This document shows, piece by piece, positions 1 to 10,773 of a DNA stretch of 64,000 bases (positions are counted from its first letter, which is position 1; every line of letters begins with the position of its first letter). Made by a program: the position numbers and the translations under genes. The notes beneath the pieces are model-generated. The model was not told the origin of the DNA. It did not search any database and saw nothing but the letters and a program-made list of their open reading frames with translations. Where the stretch lies: assembly GCA_041538185.1 (NCBI GenBank), contig JBGORM010000002.1:248001-312000 (forward strand), read 5' to 3'. The stretch is from Melioribacteraceae bacterium 4301-Me. GTDB taxonomy: Bacteria; Bacteroidota; Ignavibacteria; Ignavibacteriales; Melioribacteraceae.

Positions 1-816
1 ATTATAAAAAACGATGTCTACAAAACTTCGTATAAAAAGTATTAGAATTCCCAAAGAAACAGGGACATCAATATTTACTATTTTTTTCTTTAATCCTTTT
101 ATTGCAGAAATATGATATTCATTAGCACTGTAAAAAAATACAGGTAACGATAAGAGCAGCATCAAATAATTAAATAGTACATTTAAATTTTGTGATTCTG
201 TCTGTGTTATCGATAGATACTCGGGAAAGCTAAGCAGCATTATATTGCCAAAACAAAATCCAGCAATGCCAATTTTATAATACAGTTTTTTTGTTTGTTC
301 TTGAGAGGTTTCTTTTTCTTTGTCCTCTAAATTTAATTGTGGTTCATAGCCCAAAGAGTTAAGTAGTTGGACAATATTTTTAATTTTAGTTTCAGTAGGA
401 TTAAAGTTAACAGTTAATCTTTTCTTTAAGAAATCTACTTGTGAGTTTTTTATTCCGTTATTTAATTTGTAAAGACTCTCTAACAACCATATACACGAAC
501 TACAATGCATTTGCGGGATGAAAAATGTAATACTTGAGAAATTTGAGGATGAAAAGTCAACTAATTTTTGTTGGATGGTTTCATCATCCAAGAAATCGTA
601 ATTCTTATGTACATGATTTTTTTGCGAAACACCTGGTTTTTCTTCTAAAGAGTAATAAGTACACATTTGATTATTATTGAGGATTAAGTAGACGTTTTTG
701 CACCCATTACAGCAGAAAACTTTTTCGTCAATTCTTATTTCATTATCAACGCAATCTTCCCCGCAATGAAAACACTTAACTTCTTTTGCTTTTTCTTTTG
801 TTATAGTCTCTTTCAA
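1..816 (-). CDS. ccoI: FixI/CcoI-type heavy-metal (copper) P-type ATPase, N-terminal part
   Basis: The gene is cut by the window edge; 272 codons are visible. In-frame reading from a TTG at 816 gives a cysteine-rich N-terminal domain (CFHCGEDC at residues 15-22, then CCNGC at 35-39), a heavy-metal-associated domain with MHCSSC (C105, C108), and then hydrophobic membrane segments from about residue 165. This order is typical of the FixI/CcoI copper exporters that supply copper to cbb3-type oxidases in Bacteroidota and relatives. The catalytic DKTG and ATP-binding parts lie outside the window. No ATG exists downstream of the in-frame TAG at about 849, so TTG is the best start; no clear ribosome binding site is seen. 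Copper as substrate is inferred from family. Confidence 0.8.
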   Translation of the reverse strand, partial: MKETITKEKAKEVKCFHCGEDCVDNEIRIDEKVFCCNGCKNVYLILNNNQMCTYYSLEEKPGVSQKNHVHKNYDFLDDETIQQKLVDFSSSNFSSITFFIPQMHCSSCIWLLESLYKLNNGIKNSQVDFLKKRLTVNFNPTETKIKNIVQLLNSLGYEPQLNLEDKEKETSQEQTKKLYYKIGIAGFCFGNIMLLSFPEYLSITQTESQNLNVLFNYLMLLLSLPVFFYSANEYHISAIKGLKKKIVNIDVPVSLGILILFIRSFVDIVFYN

Positions 817-1174
817 TTTTATTGAATATTTATTAGGAAATGAATTCTACAACTGCTCACAAATAATGCCAATTAAACACACAAGACAAATAAAATTTAG
901 TAAAAAAAATTTAGATAAATTATCGTAATTTATTAGAAGAAAGCTCTCTTTTACTCCAATTATTCTCATCAATTAGAAATTGGGGGGTTAAAAATTACGA
1001 ATTAGGAATTAGGAATTAAAAATTAGGAATATGTAGTGAATATCAACTCCTTATTCCTTATCCCTCACTCCTAATTCCTAATTTCTAATTCCTAATTCTT
1101 AATTTCTTCATTTCATCTAAATCATATTTATTATTTTAGTAGTAACTTTGAATAATCATTAAGGAGAATAAAAT
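817..1174. other. Intergenic region with A/T-rich palindrome
   Basis: About 358 bases without a gene between the divergently oriented copper ATPase and the SDR gene. It must hold both promoters but none is distinct. The main content is a large imperfect inverted repeat at about 999-1105. Confidence 0.6.
999..1105. repeat. Imperfect inverted repeat of ATTAGGAATT units
   Basis: The left arm (999-1030) is made of repeated GAATTAGGAATTAGGAATTA-like units and the right arm (about 1071-1105) of the complementary TAATTCCTAATTTCTAATT units, separated by about 40 bases. The two arms can fold into a long A/T hairpin. Such low-complexity palindromes occur in several AT-rich genomes; its function is unknown. 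Confidence 0.7.
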
Positions 1175-1948
1175 ATGAGCAGATTAGAGAACAAAATTGT
1201 TTTTATTACTGGTGCAACATCTGGTATTGGGAAAGCCTGTGCCTATGCTTTTGCTAAAGAAGGGTCTAACTTAGTAATTAGTGCTAGAAGGTTAGATTTA
1301 ATTAATGAAATTGCAAAAGATATTACAGAAAAATACGGAGTAAAAGTTTATGGTTTTAAACTTGATGTAAGAAACAAGCAGAATGTTATTGATGCAATCA
1401 AATCAATTCCCACAGAATTTAAAGCGGTTGATATACTTATTAACAATGCAGGACTTGCGTTAGGTCTAAATAAATTTTATGAAGACGAGCTTGAAAATTG
1501 GGATGTAATGATTGACACTAACATAAAAGGACTGCTTTATGTTACCCATGCAATTTTGCCTGGAATGATAGAAAGGAAATCCGGGCATATTATAAACATT
1601 GGTTCTATTGCTGGTCACGAAGCCTATCCAAAGGGAAGTGTTTATTGCGCAACAAAATTTGCAGTAAATGCAATAACGCAATCATTGAGAATGGATACAA
1701 TTGATAAGGGAATTTTAGTTAGTACAATTGATCCTGGCCTAGTAGAAACGAATTTTAGTAATATTAGATTTTTCGGTGATAAGGAAAAAGCGAAGAATGT
1801 TTATAAAGGGCTAACACCGCTAACAGGTGAAGATGTAGCAGATGCGGTGGTATATTGTGCTTCCAGGCCGCCGCATGTAAATGTGGCACAAATAACTTTA
1901 TTAGCTGCGCAGCAAGCCAGCGCAATGGTAGTTCATAGGGAAAATTAA
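1175..1948 (+). CDS. Short-chain dehydrogenase/reductase (YdfG-like)
   Basis: A 257-residue classical SDR. The cofactor motif TGATSGIG is at residues 12-19, NNAG at about 90-93, and the catalytic Ser plus YxxxK (YCATK) near 144-161. The C-terminal half resembles the NADP-dependent 3-hydroxy acid/serine dehydrogenase group (YdfG), including a PGLVETNFS segment after the active site. A Shine-Dalgarno AAGGAG lies 9 bases before the ATG. It probably oxidises a small hydroxy acid or amino acid in the cytosol; the substrate cannot be read from sequence. It stands alone: the upstream gene is divergent and a mobile repeat follows. Confidence 0.85.
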   Translation: MSRLENKIVFITGATSGIGKACAYAFAKEGSNLVISARRLDLINEIAKDITEKYGVKVYGFKLDVRNKQNVIDAIKSIPTEFKAVDILINNAGLALGLNKFYEDELENWDVMIDTNIKGLLYVTHAILPGMIERKSGHIINIGSIAGHEAYPKGSVYCATKFAVNAITQSLRMDTIDKGILVSTIDPGLVETNFSNIRFFGDKEKAKNVYKGLTPLTGEDVADAVVYCASRPPHVNVAQITLLAAQQASAMVVHREN

Positions 1949-1996
1949 TTGGAAGTTTGTAGTAAATAAGGGGTTGGCAAGAAAACAATGATATTT

Positions 1997-2307
1997 CACT
2001 GCTGTCCAAAATAATTTTGAAATCAAATCCCGAAGGGATAAATTACCAAATAAATTTAGAAAACTTTAAGATTTTGGACTATTCTACTTGTCTTGTAAAT
2101 CAATCCCTATCTCGTCCCTACGGGACTTTTAACTTCAGTTTGATATTTATTTATTCTATAACTATATAATCCCTAAAGGGATTACATTGGTTTAAGCATA
2201 ATCAAGGCTTTATTGTCCAGTCAGGACAAAATATTTATAGGATAAAGAACAAAGAAATAGATTAAGTCCATTTAGGGACGAAATAAAAAATATATTGGAC
2301 AGATATG
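1997..2307 (+). mobile_element. ~311-bp non-autonomous element, copy A
   Basis: First of three near-identical copies (others at 35872-36183, inverted, and 50088-50397). Terminal inverted repeats CTGTCCAA (2002) and TTGGACAG (ends 2302) lie just inside the ends. The 7-base duplication GATATTT flanks it at 1990-1996 and 2308-2314. The interior has several short hairpins with TCCC/GGGA stems, e.g. ATCCCGAAGGGAT, GTCCCTACGGGAC and ATCCCTAAAGGGAT. No coding capacity. Probably a MITE mobilised in trans. Confidence 0.85.
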
Positions 2308-2397
2308 GATATTTAGCAAAAACACAAAGTAAACGCTCTAATTTTGTACTTATCTTAAACTTTTGTATTTAGCTAATCCCCATTATTTTGATTTTTC

Positions 2398-3012
2398 TCA
2401 AGCATAAAACAAACTTACATCGCCGGCCCCTTCGCGAATTACTTCGGGTTCATCCCCGCTTAAATCTACAATACTTGAAGGCTTACCTTCTAAAGCACCT
2501 GCTGAAAGCATAAGATCAACTTGAGTATTAAAAATAAGACGTATCTCCTGTGGGTCGTACAACACTTCACCTTTTCTGTTGGTTACACTTGTGCTTACAA
2601 TCGGATTTCCTAATTCTTTTGCTAAAGAAAGTGCAACAGGGTGATTAGGGATTCGAATGCCTACGGTTTTTCTTTTTGTCCACAATTTTTTAGGTACTTC
2701 CTTAGCGGCAGGTAAAACAAATGTGTAAGGACCCGGTAGAAGATGACGCATCGTTTTATAAGCATAATCAGATACTTTTGCATATTTAGAAATTTCTTTA
2801 AAATCCGGAATAATAAAGCTAAATAATTTCGTTCCAGATTCGTGCTTAATGTTGTAAACTTTTTCTAAGGCTTCTTTATTATATATATCGCAACCTAATC
2901 CATAAACCGTATCAGTAGGGTAAATAATTACCCCACCGTTTTTTAATACTTCTACAGCTTTATTAATATAACGCAACTGCGGTGTAACTGGATGTAATTC
3001 ATAATATTCCAT
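2398..3012 (-). CDS. Sua5/YciO/YrdC-family protein, YciO-like
   Basis: A 204-residue single-domain Sua5/YciO/YrdC protein with the nucleotide/carbamoyl-binding signature PTDTVYGLGC at residues 32-41. The middle (PGPYTFVLPAAKEVPKKLW..KRKTVGIRIPNHPVALSL, then PIVSTSV) reads like E. coli YciO rather than TsaC. The KGRPxxxPL stretch typical of threonylcarbamoyl-AMP synthases is replaced by KHESGTKLFSFI. YciO proteins are related to the t6A tRNA-modification enzyme TsaC, but their own role is less clear. The start is fixed by a strong AAGGAGGAGG just upstream of the ATG. If this genome has another TsaC this one is an accessory paralogue; otherwise it may supply t6A. Confidence 0.8.
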   Translation of the reverse strand: MEYYELHPVTPQLRYINKAVEVLKNGGVIIYPTDTVYGLGCDIYNKEALEKVYNIKHESGTKLFSFIIPDFKEISKYAKVSDYAYKTMRHLLPGPYTFVLPAAKEVPKKLWTKRKTVGIRIPNHPVALSLAKELGNPIVSTSVTNRKGEVLYDPQEIRLIFNTQVDLMLSAGALEGKPSSIVDLSGDEPEVIREGAGDVSLFYA

Positions 3013-3229
3013 ATCCTCCTCCTTAATTTTCAGTTTATAGCGGGCTATAATTATTTTTTGCTATAAATTTGGTTATTAGTAAAATTATTTTATGTTGATA
3101 ATTTGAACGGCACTTTTGATAAGTAATAAAAAGTTTAATAGCAAAATAATACTTGTTATTTAATTGTCAACTGTAAAGTGGATATTTTTTATATATTTCT
3201 TTATCGCCTAAATTATTTTTGGGTTTTTA

Positions 3230-4414
3230 GTGAGCATTAAAAGTCTTCCAAAACAGGTAAAAATTTTAGGTCTAATCAGCTTTTTCACCGATTTTGCTAG
3301 TGAAATGCTGTATCCAATCACCCCGATATTCCTCACTTCATTCCTTGGCGCTTCAATGAGTTTAGTAGGATTAATTGAAGGGTTAGCTGAACTAACCGCA
3401 GGAATTCTTAAGGGATATTTTGGAATGCTGTCTGATAAAATAGGTAAGCGTTCAATATTTGTTTTTGGAGGCTATTCTCTTTCGGCCTTTTCGAAACCAC
3501 TGCCGGGAATTTTCCCCCGAATTGTAACTGTTATCTTTTCTCGCATTGCTGATAGAATTGGTAAAGGTATGAGGACTTCCCCCAGAGATGCACTTCTTTC
3601 AGAATATTCTAAAAATAACAGTGGTGCAATTTTTGGGTTCCACAGAAGCATGGATACTTTTGGAGCTGTTGCCGGTCCGATTGCTGCAATTATATATTTA
3701 TACTTTCATCCAGGGGGATACATTTCACTTTTCCTTATTGCATTTATTCCTTCTGTTATTGCTATTTATTTTGCTTCTAAGGTCAGAGACAAGTCAACTG
3801 TTGTCTTTAGTAAAGAAAAATTTGATTATAAAGATTTTTGGAAAACAGCACCAAAAAATTACAAAATAATATTAATCTTATTAACTATTTTTTCTCTTGT
3901 CAACAGTAGTGATGTTTTTCTTATTCTTAAATCAAAATATATAACACATTCAGATAATTACGCGATTACTGGATATATATTTTATAATATAATTTATGCT
4001 TTCTCTTCCTATCCTTCAGGTATTCTATCAGATAAATTTGGGAAAAAGAAAGTCCTTGCTTTTGGTTTATTAATATTTTCATTTGTTTATTTTGGATTTG
4101 CATTTAACAATAATTTATTACTCATGTTCATTTTCTTCGCTTTTTATGGTTTGTATGCTGCAGCAACAGAGGGAATTTCAAAAGCATGGATTTCAGATAT
4201 AATAATCCCTCGATATAAAGGAAGTGCCATTGGACTACTGAACTCTTTTGTTAGTGTAGCTGTTATGATAGGTTCTTTTGGTGCAGGGGTTATTTGGGAT
4301 AAATTTGGCTCAACAGCACCTTTTTTAGTTTCAGCTGTTGTATCATTTGTAGTTGCAACAATTTTTTTCTTTATGAAAGATGAAAATAGGGTGCAAGTAC
4401 TTTCTAAATCATAA
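3230..4414 (+). CDS. MFS transporter
   Basis: A 394-residue major facilitator protein with about twelve hydrophobic helices. The conserved loop between helices 2 and 3 reads GYFGMLSDKIGKRS, and its repeat in the second half reads PSGILSDKFGKKK, the two half-signatures of the superfamily. It starts with GTG; no Shine-Dalgarno sequence is obvious. The family moves small molecules across the inner membrane by proton coupling, often as drug or metabolite exporters. The substrate is unknown and neighbours do not help: queC begins 93 bases downstream on the same strand with no operon logic. Confidence 0.8.
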   Translation: MSIKSLPKQVKILGLISFFTDFASEMLYPITPIFLTSFLGASMSLVGLIEGLAELTAGILKGYFGMLSDKIGKRSIFVFGGYSLSAFSKPLPGIFPRIVTVIFSRIADRIGKGMRTSPRDALLSEYSKNNSGAIFGFHRSMDTFGAVAGPIAAIIYLYFHPGGYISLFLIAFIPSVIAIYFASKVRDKSTVVFSKEKFDYKDFWKTAPKNYKIILILLTIFSLVNSSDVFLILKSKYITHSDNYAITGYIFYNIIYAFSSYPSGILSDKFGKKKVLAFGLLIFSFVYFGFAFNNNLLLMFIFFAFYGLYAAATEGISKAWISDIIIPRYKGSAIGLLNSFVSVAVMIGSFGAGVIWDKFGSTAPFLVSAVVSFVVATIFFFMKDENRVQVLSKS

Positions 4415-4507
4415 TTACTTTTTTCTTTTAATGCTTGCATCGGTGGGTCGTACTTACAAATTGATTTTTAGTATTTTACGAACAACAATTTCAAAATAAT
4501 TACAAAT

Positions 4508-5218
4508 ATGGAGAAAAAACTTGCAGTTGTTGCCGTTAGCGGGGGAATGGATAGTTGTGTTACTGCAGCTATAGCTAACCAATCTTACGAGCTAGCTTTG
4601 GTGCACGTAAATTATGGACAAAGAACAGAAAAGAGAGAGTTGAAAGCTTTTAACGATGTTGCCGATTATTATAATGTAGAAAAAAGATTAGTAGTTGACT
4701 TCTCACATTTCTCAAAAATAGGCGGTTCGTCTTTAACAGATAAAAATATTGAAATAGCAAAGGCAAACTTGCAAAGCTTTTCATCTACTAACGTTGAAGC
4801 AAAAGAAATCCCAACTTCCTATGTCCCTTTCCGAAATGCGAATATACTCTCAGTTTGTGTGAGTTGGGCTGAAGTTTTAAAAGCAGAAGCGGTTTTTATT
4901 GGCGCAGTCTATGAAGATGCAAGCGGCTATCCAGATTGCCGTCCAGAATTTTTTGAGGCCTTTGAAAAAATGGTTGACTTAGGTACTAAACCTGATACTA
5001 AAATAAAAATTGTAACACCTATAATTCATTATTCTAAAGCAGATATTGTGAAAAAGGGAATTGAACTTGATGCGCCGCTTCATTTAACGTGGTCTTGCTA
5101 TCAAAACGAAGAGGTAGCTTGTGGTGTGTGTGACAGTTGTGCTTTTCGGTTAAGAGGATTTCAAATGGCAGGCGTAGAAGACCCAATTCCTTACTTAAAT
5201 AAGCCTAACTATTTATGA
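4508..5218 (+). CDS. queC: 7-cyano-7-deazaguanine synthase
   Basis: QueC converts 7-carboxy-7-deazaguanine to preQ0 with ATP and ammonia in queuosine biosynthesis. The 236-residue protein has the PP-loop SGGMDS at residues 10-15 and the C-terminal zinc-binding cysteines in CYQNEEVACGVCDSC (about residues 198-212). Length is normal for the family. queF follows 83 bases downstream on the same strand, so the last two steps to preQ1 are encoded together. QueD, QueE and Tgt are not in the window, and no preQ1 riboswitch was recognised upstream. Confidence 0.95.
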   Translation: MEKKLAVVAVSGGMDSCVTAAIANQSYELALVHVNYGQRTEKRELKAFNDVADYYNVEKRLVVDFSHFSKIGGSSLTDKNIEIAKANLQSFSSTNVEAKEIPTSYVPFRNANILSVCVSWAEVLKAEAVFIGAVYEDASGYPDCRPEFFEAFEKMVDLGTKPDTKIKIVTPIIHYSKADIVKKGIELDAPLHLTWSCYQNEEVACGVCDSCAFRLRGFQMAGVEDPIPYLNKPNYL

Positions 5219-5301
5219 ATGCAGATTAATTTACAAACTGCTAAGAGAGCACTTAATAGTTTATGAAACAGTTCAACTTAAGAAATAAGAAATAATAAAC
5301 T

Positions 5302-5676
5302 ATGGTCGACAAGCTTAAACTTCTTGAGACATTTCCAAACCCAAATCCAGAACGTGATTACACAATAATTCACACAGCTCCAGAATTTACTTCATTATGT
5401 CCCAAAACTGGGCAGCCGGATTTTGCAACAATAATTCTCGAATACATTCCGGATAAACTTTGTGTGGAACTAAAATCATACAAATTTTACTTGCAGTCTT
5501 ATCGAAATGAAGGGATTTATTTTGAAGCAGTAACAAATAAGATATTAAATGATTTGATTGAACTGTTGCAACCACGTTATATAAAAATAACAGCTCGGTT
5601 TAATACACGTGGCGGTATTCATTCGGATATTATTGCAGAACAAAGACGGAAAAAATTGAAAAAAAAGTTCGTTTGA
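5302..5676 (+). CDS. queF: NADPH-dependent 7-cyano-7-deazaguanine reductase
   Basis: QueF reduces the nitrile of preQ0 to the aminomethyl group of preQ1. At 124 residues it is the short, single-domain (type I) form. The catalytic Cys33 and Asp40 sit in [12 protein letters not shown], and the substrate-contacting segment [20 protein letters not shown] follows. The HE pair of the B. subtilis enzyme appears here as FE, which to my memory also occurs in other type I members, so activity is still expected. It is the partner of the upstream queC. Confidence 0.93.
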   Translation: MVDKLKLLETFPNPNPERDYTIIHTAPEFTSLCPKTGQPDFATIILEYIPDKLCVELKSYKFYLQSYRNEGIYFEAVTNKILNDLIELLQPRYIKITARFNTRGGIHSDIIAEQRRKKLKKKFV

Positions 5677-5700
5677 CTTCCATGTTTTTTCGCTTGATGA

Positions 5701-7128
<1,428 letters not shown>

Positions 7129-7148
7129 ACTGAATTAAGTAAAATATA

Positions 7149-7178
7149 TAGGGGTAGAATTATGACTACCCCTATTTT
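7149..7178 (+). terminator. Rho-independent terminator after the phenol-lyase gene
   Basis: A perfect nine-base stem TAGGGGTAG / CTACCCCTA (7149-7157 and 7166-7174) with an eight-base loop is followed directly by TTTT. It lies 20 bases beyond the stop codon. Confidence 0.85.
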
Positions 7179-7258
7179 GTAACTTTTTTGAAATTTTGTC
7201 CTAATTGAAATTCAATTCTAAGTAATAAATTAATTTATATATCGGCAGAGAATTTTAA

Positions 7259-9817
7259 ATGAATAATGTTTTCACACTGAAAGAGCAATTCTTAAAAGAA
7301 AAAAGTGAATTGTTCAGTAATACGGAATTATTAAAAAATCCTTTTAAGTTTTGCGTTACATTCAGTCTAATGGTTGAAAGATATGTTCAGCTCGTTCTAA
7401 AAGGCAAAAGACTTAAATGTGCAGTTGCTGCAGTAGGGAGTTTTTCGCGAAGAGAACTATCTCCTTATTCTGATATAGATATAATGTTTATTTATTCTAA
7501 GGTGGATGGAAACGAAGATGTAATAAAAGAATGTGTAACTGAGCTTTGGGATTGTGGAATTGAAGTTTCACATACTGTGAGAGAATATAAAGACATTAAA
7601 AAGTTTTTAAAAGAAGACCTTCATGCATTTACACAGTTTTTTGAAACGAGATATATAATTGGTAGTCGGCAAATTTATGACGCATGGATTGGAAAAGTTT
7701 TATCTGCATTGAATAACAAGTACAAAAAAGAATTAATAGAAAAATTTTTTAATGATATAAATGCAAGGTATACCAAGTACGGCGATTCTGCAAAAGTTCT
7801 TGAGCCAAACGTAAAATTTACTGCTGGCGGATTAAGAGACCTTCAAATTGTCGAATGGATATATTCATTAAAAAACGATATTCTTTTATCTGAGCAGAGC
7901 GAAATTACTCAGACCGAAGTTTTTTTGAATCTCGTCAAAAAAAATAAAATAATTCTGCCGCGAGCTGCAGCAAGACTTTACGAAAGCTACAAATTAATTC
8001 TTGCAACAAGAAATTTTTTACATCTTTTATCGGGTCATAAAAATGACCGTTTGGAATTTAGCTCTCAAGAGAAAATTGCAAGATTTTTTGACTATGGAGA
8101 GAATACATGGCATTCTTATATGAAAAAATACTTCGAGGCGGCAAATGTAATTAAACGGTTTAACCGCACAATGATGAAGAGGTTTGAGGAAGAAATTACT
8201 AATCCTATTTCTGATATGCTCTCAATTGATCTTGATGAAGATTTTGTTCTTAAAGGAAATAATCTTACCAAAATCCGTAAAACCCCGCTTACATTTTCTT
8301 CTATTATGCGGGCATTTTATTATTATTGTTTGTACGACGCTCAGTTTGACGAACAGCTGCGTTCAGAAATAATTGAAGCTGTTTTCGACCATGAAGAAAC
8401 TCAAAATCTGGAAATGCATTCATCTGTTTTTTTTCGAGAAATTCTAAAACTGCCAAAAAATGTAGGGAAAACTTTATACGTAATGAATGAACTTGGTGTT
8501 TTGGGAATATTCCTACCAGAGTTTAAGGATCTTATTGGGTTTTTTCAGCCGGGCGTTTATCATTGTTATACTGCAGACGAACACACTTTAATTGCTCTAA
8601 ATAATTTAGAAAAGCTGATAAATGAAGAGTCCTTTTTAGGGAAGCTTTTTGCTAGTACAAAAAATAAGGATGTTCTGTATTTGGCAGTCCTTTTTCATGA
8701 TATAGCTAAACCGATAAGCATTTCCGGACACGAAATAATTGGGGCTGAAGTTGCTAATTCTGTTATGGAACGACTTGGCTATGATCAAAATGAAATAACA
8801 CTAGTTCAATTTTTAGTGCGGCATCACCTTACTATGGAACAAGTAGCCTTTAGAAGAAACCTTAATGATTCAACTACGCTCGATAATTTTGTTAAAATTT
8901 TCCCTTCATTAGAAGCACTTGACCTTTTGTATCTTTTAACTTATGCAGATTTATCGGCAGTTTCACCTGTTGTATGGACTCAATGGAAAGGAGATTTATT
9001 GTACGAACTTTATAGTAAAACAAAAAGAATGCTGGTTGAAAGAATTTCCGGTGAAGAACTTCTTTCGTACACTACTCAAGAAATCTTACGCGAAACAAAA
9101 GCATATTCCGAAGAATCCTTTAGACAACACATAGACCAAATTGATGATATTGGATATTTACAAAATTTCTCTCAAGATGAAATTAACCAACATATAGAGG
9201 AAATCGAAAAAGGTTCACCCGTCTCTGTGTTTTTTAAAGAAGTAGCAGGATTTACAAATGTAACTGTTATTACAAAAGATTCAGCCTCGCTGCTTTCTCG
9301 ACTTTGTGGTGCACTTTCAATTAATGACCTTAATATTCACGATGCAAAAATTTTTACTAGAAAAGATGGGATAGTAATAGATAGCTTTAATGTAACAGAT
9401 TTTAGAACAGGTGGTGTAATTGATGAAGCAAAATATCCTAAAATAATTTCCGACCTCAATCTTGCAGTTGAAAATGAACTTCAAATCACTAAGGAGTTTA
9501 GTAAAATTAAATCTAAATGGTGGCGAATTGAAAATAAATTATTCAAGCGTAAAGGCAAAGTTAAAATTGAATTTGAAAAACACGATAAGTACACAATTAT
9601 TGATGTGTATTCACCCGATAGACTTGGTCTTCTTTATCAAGTTACTAAAAAAATGAATGAACTTGGCCTTTCAATTTATTTTGCAAAAATAGCTACCAAA
9701 GCCGATGATGTAGTAGATGCATTTTATGTACTTGACCATAATAGAAAAAAAATTTCCACTAACAATTACCAATTAATTACTGTAGAATTAACCCAAACTA
9801 TCGAAGAAATGCTATAG
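7259..9817 (+). CDS. glnD: [Protein-PII] uridylyltransferase / uridylyl-removing enzyme
   Basis: GlnD senses glutamine and adds or removes UMP from the PII nitrogen regulator. The 852 residues carry the family's full order: nucleotidyltransferase domain with GSFSRRELSPYSDIDIMF (G60-S61, D72, D74), an HD hydrolase domain with VLFHDIAKPISISGHE near residue 475, and two C-terminal ACT domains starting near 670 and 780 (DVYSPDRLGLLYQV). Length is normal. murI begins 9 bases after its stop, so the two are co-transcribed. No PII gene is in this window. Confidence 0.93.
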   Translation: MNNVFTLKEQFLKEKSELFSNTELLKNPFKFCVTFSLMVERYVQLVLKGKRLKCAVAAVGSFSRRELSPYSDIDIMFIYSKVDGNEDVIKECVTELWDCGIEVSHTVREYKDIKKFLKEDLHAFTQFFETRYIIGSRQIYDAWIGKVLSALNNKYKKELIEKFFNDINARYTKYGDSAKVLEPNVKFTAGGLRDLQIVEWIYSLKNDILLSEQSEITQTEVFLNLVKKNKIILPRAAARLYESYKLILATRNFLHLLSGHKNDRLEFSSQEKIARFFDYGENTWHSYMKKYFEAANVIKRFNRTMMKRFEEEITNPISDMLSIDLDEDFVLKGNNLTKIRKTPLTFSSIMRAFYYYCLYDAQFDEQLRSEIIEAVFDHEETQNLEMHSSVFFREILKLPKNVGKTLYVMNELGVLGIFLPEFKDLIGFFQPGVYHCYTADEHTLIALNNLEKLINEESFLGKLFASTKNKDVLYLAVLFHDIAKPISISGHEIIGAEVANSVMERLGYDQNEITLVQFLVRHHLTMEQVAFRRNLNDSTTLDNFVKIFPSLEALDLLYLLTYADLSAVSPVVWTQWKGDLLYELYSKTKRMLVERISGEELLSYTTQEILRETKAYSEESFRQHIDQIDDIGYLQNFSQDEINQHIEEIEKGSPVSVFFKEVAGFTNVTVITKDSASLLSRLCGALSINDLNIHDAKIFTRKDGIVIDSFNVTDFRTGGVIDEAKYPKIISDLNLAVENELQITKEFSKIKSKWWRIENKLFKRKGKVKIEFEKHDKYTIIDVYSPDRLGLLYQVTKKMNELGLSIYFAKIATKADDVVDAFYVLDHNRKKISTNNYQLITVELTQTIEEML

Positions 9818-9825
9818 GTGAAAAC

Positions 9826-10656
9826 TTGAACTTCATGAACAAATCAAATCCAATAGGCTTTTTTGACTCTGGTATTGGTGGACTTACTGTTGTAAAAGCT
9901 GTTACTAAACTTCTGCCAAATGAAAATATAGTTTACTTTGGCGATACTGCTAGAGTGCCTTACGGCGGTAAGTCTAACAATACTGTAATTGAATACGCTT
10001 TGCAAGCAGCTAATTTTTTATTAAGAAAGAATATTAAACTACTTGTTGTTGCTTGTAATACAGTCTCTTCAGTTGCGTTGAAAGAACTTAAAAGGTTTTT
10101 AACTATTCCAGTAATTGGAATGATTGAACCGGGTTCGAAAATGGCTTTAAGCGAATCTAAAAATGGTATTGTTGGTGTAATTGGTACTGTGTCAACAATT
10201 AATAATAAGGCTTATTCCAAAGAACTGAAAAGACTTAATCCAAAAGTTAAAGTCATTGAAAAAGCATGCCCGTTGTTTGTGCCCCTTGCCGAAGAAGGAT
10301 GGCTTAATCATAAGGCAACAGAACTTATTGCAAAGGAATACTTGACAGAATTGAAAGAAAAAGAAATCGATAGTTTGATTTTGGGCTGTACTCATTACCC
10401 AATTTTGCATGACGTGATTCAAAAGGTAATGGGTAAATCTGTAAAGCTTGTTGATTCGGGTACACCTGCAGCAAAATTGGTTGAAGAATATCTCAACGGC
10501 CGCGGCTTGCGAAATGATTCAAACAAAATAGGCTATAAAGAATTTTATGTGAGTGATATCCCTGCTAAGTTCAAAGAAATTGCCAACCGTTTTTTAGGCA
10601 GTAAAATTAATAATATTCATAAAGTTGAACTCGAAGAATTGACAAACGAACTTTAG
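9826..10656 (+). CDS. murI: Glutamate racemase
   Basis: MurI makes D-glutamate for peptidoglycan. The 276-residue protein has FFDSGIGGLTV near the N-terminus (D14, S15), PYGGKS, and the two catalytic cysteines in ACNTVSS (C77) and LGCTHYPIL (C188). Start choice: AGGTG overlapping the glnD stop is five bases before a TTG at 9826 but fourteen before the ATG at 9835, so TTG is preferred; the difference is three residues. It is coupled to glnD. Confidence 0.93.
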   Translation: MNFMNKSNPIGFFDSGIGGLTVVKAVTKLLPNENIVYFGDTARVPYGGKSNNTVIEYALQAANFLLRKNIKLLVVACNTVSSVALKELKRFLTIPVIGMIEPGSKMALSESKNGIVGVIGTVSTINNKAYSKELKRLNPKVKVIEKACPLFVPLAEEGWLNHKATELIAKEYLTELKEKEIDSLILGCTHYPILHDVIQKVMGKSVKLVDSGTPAAKLVEEYLNGRGLRNDSNKIGYKEFYVSDIPAKFKEIANRFLGSKINNIHKVELEELTNEL

Positions 10657-10773
10657 ACACAAGTAATTGATAAAATGATGTTAAACGTTTTATAATAGCT
10701 TATAAAATTTAGGGATAAGAAAATTAACAGGAGAATTCGTCAACCGTTGAACTAAATTTTTTGGCATACAGCA

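Noticed and set aside
2041..2140. CRISPR-like reading of the GGGA/TCCC repeats in the 311-bp element
   Set aside because: The units are short imperfect hairpins of different sequence without equal spacing or spacers.
4144..4440. A 98-codon minus-strand frame inside the MFS gene
   Set aside because: Lies wholly antisense to a clear transporter gene; composition is that of a shadow frame.
4440..4507. preQ1 riboswitch ahead of queC
   Set aside because: No aptamer-like stem with an A-rich tail was found in the short leader.
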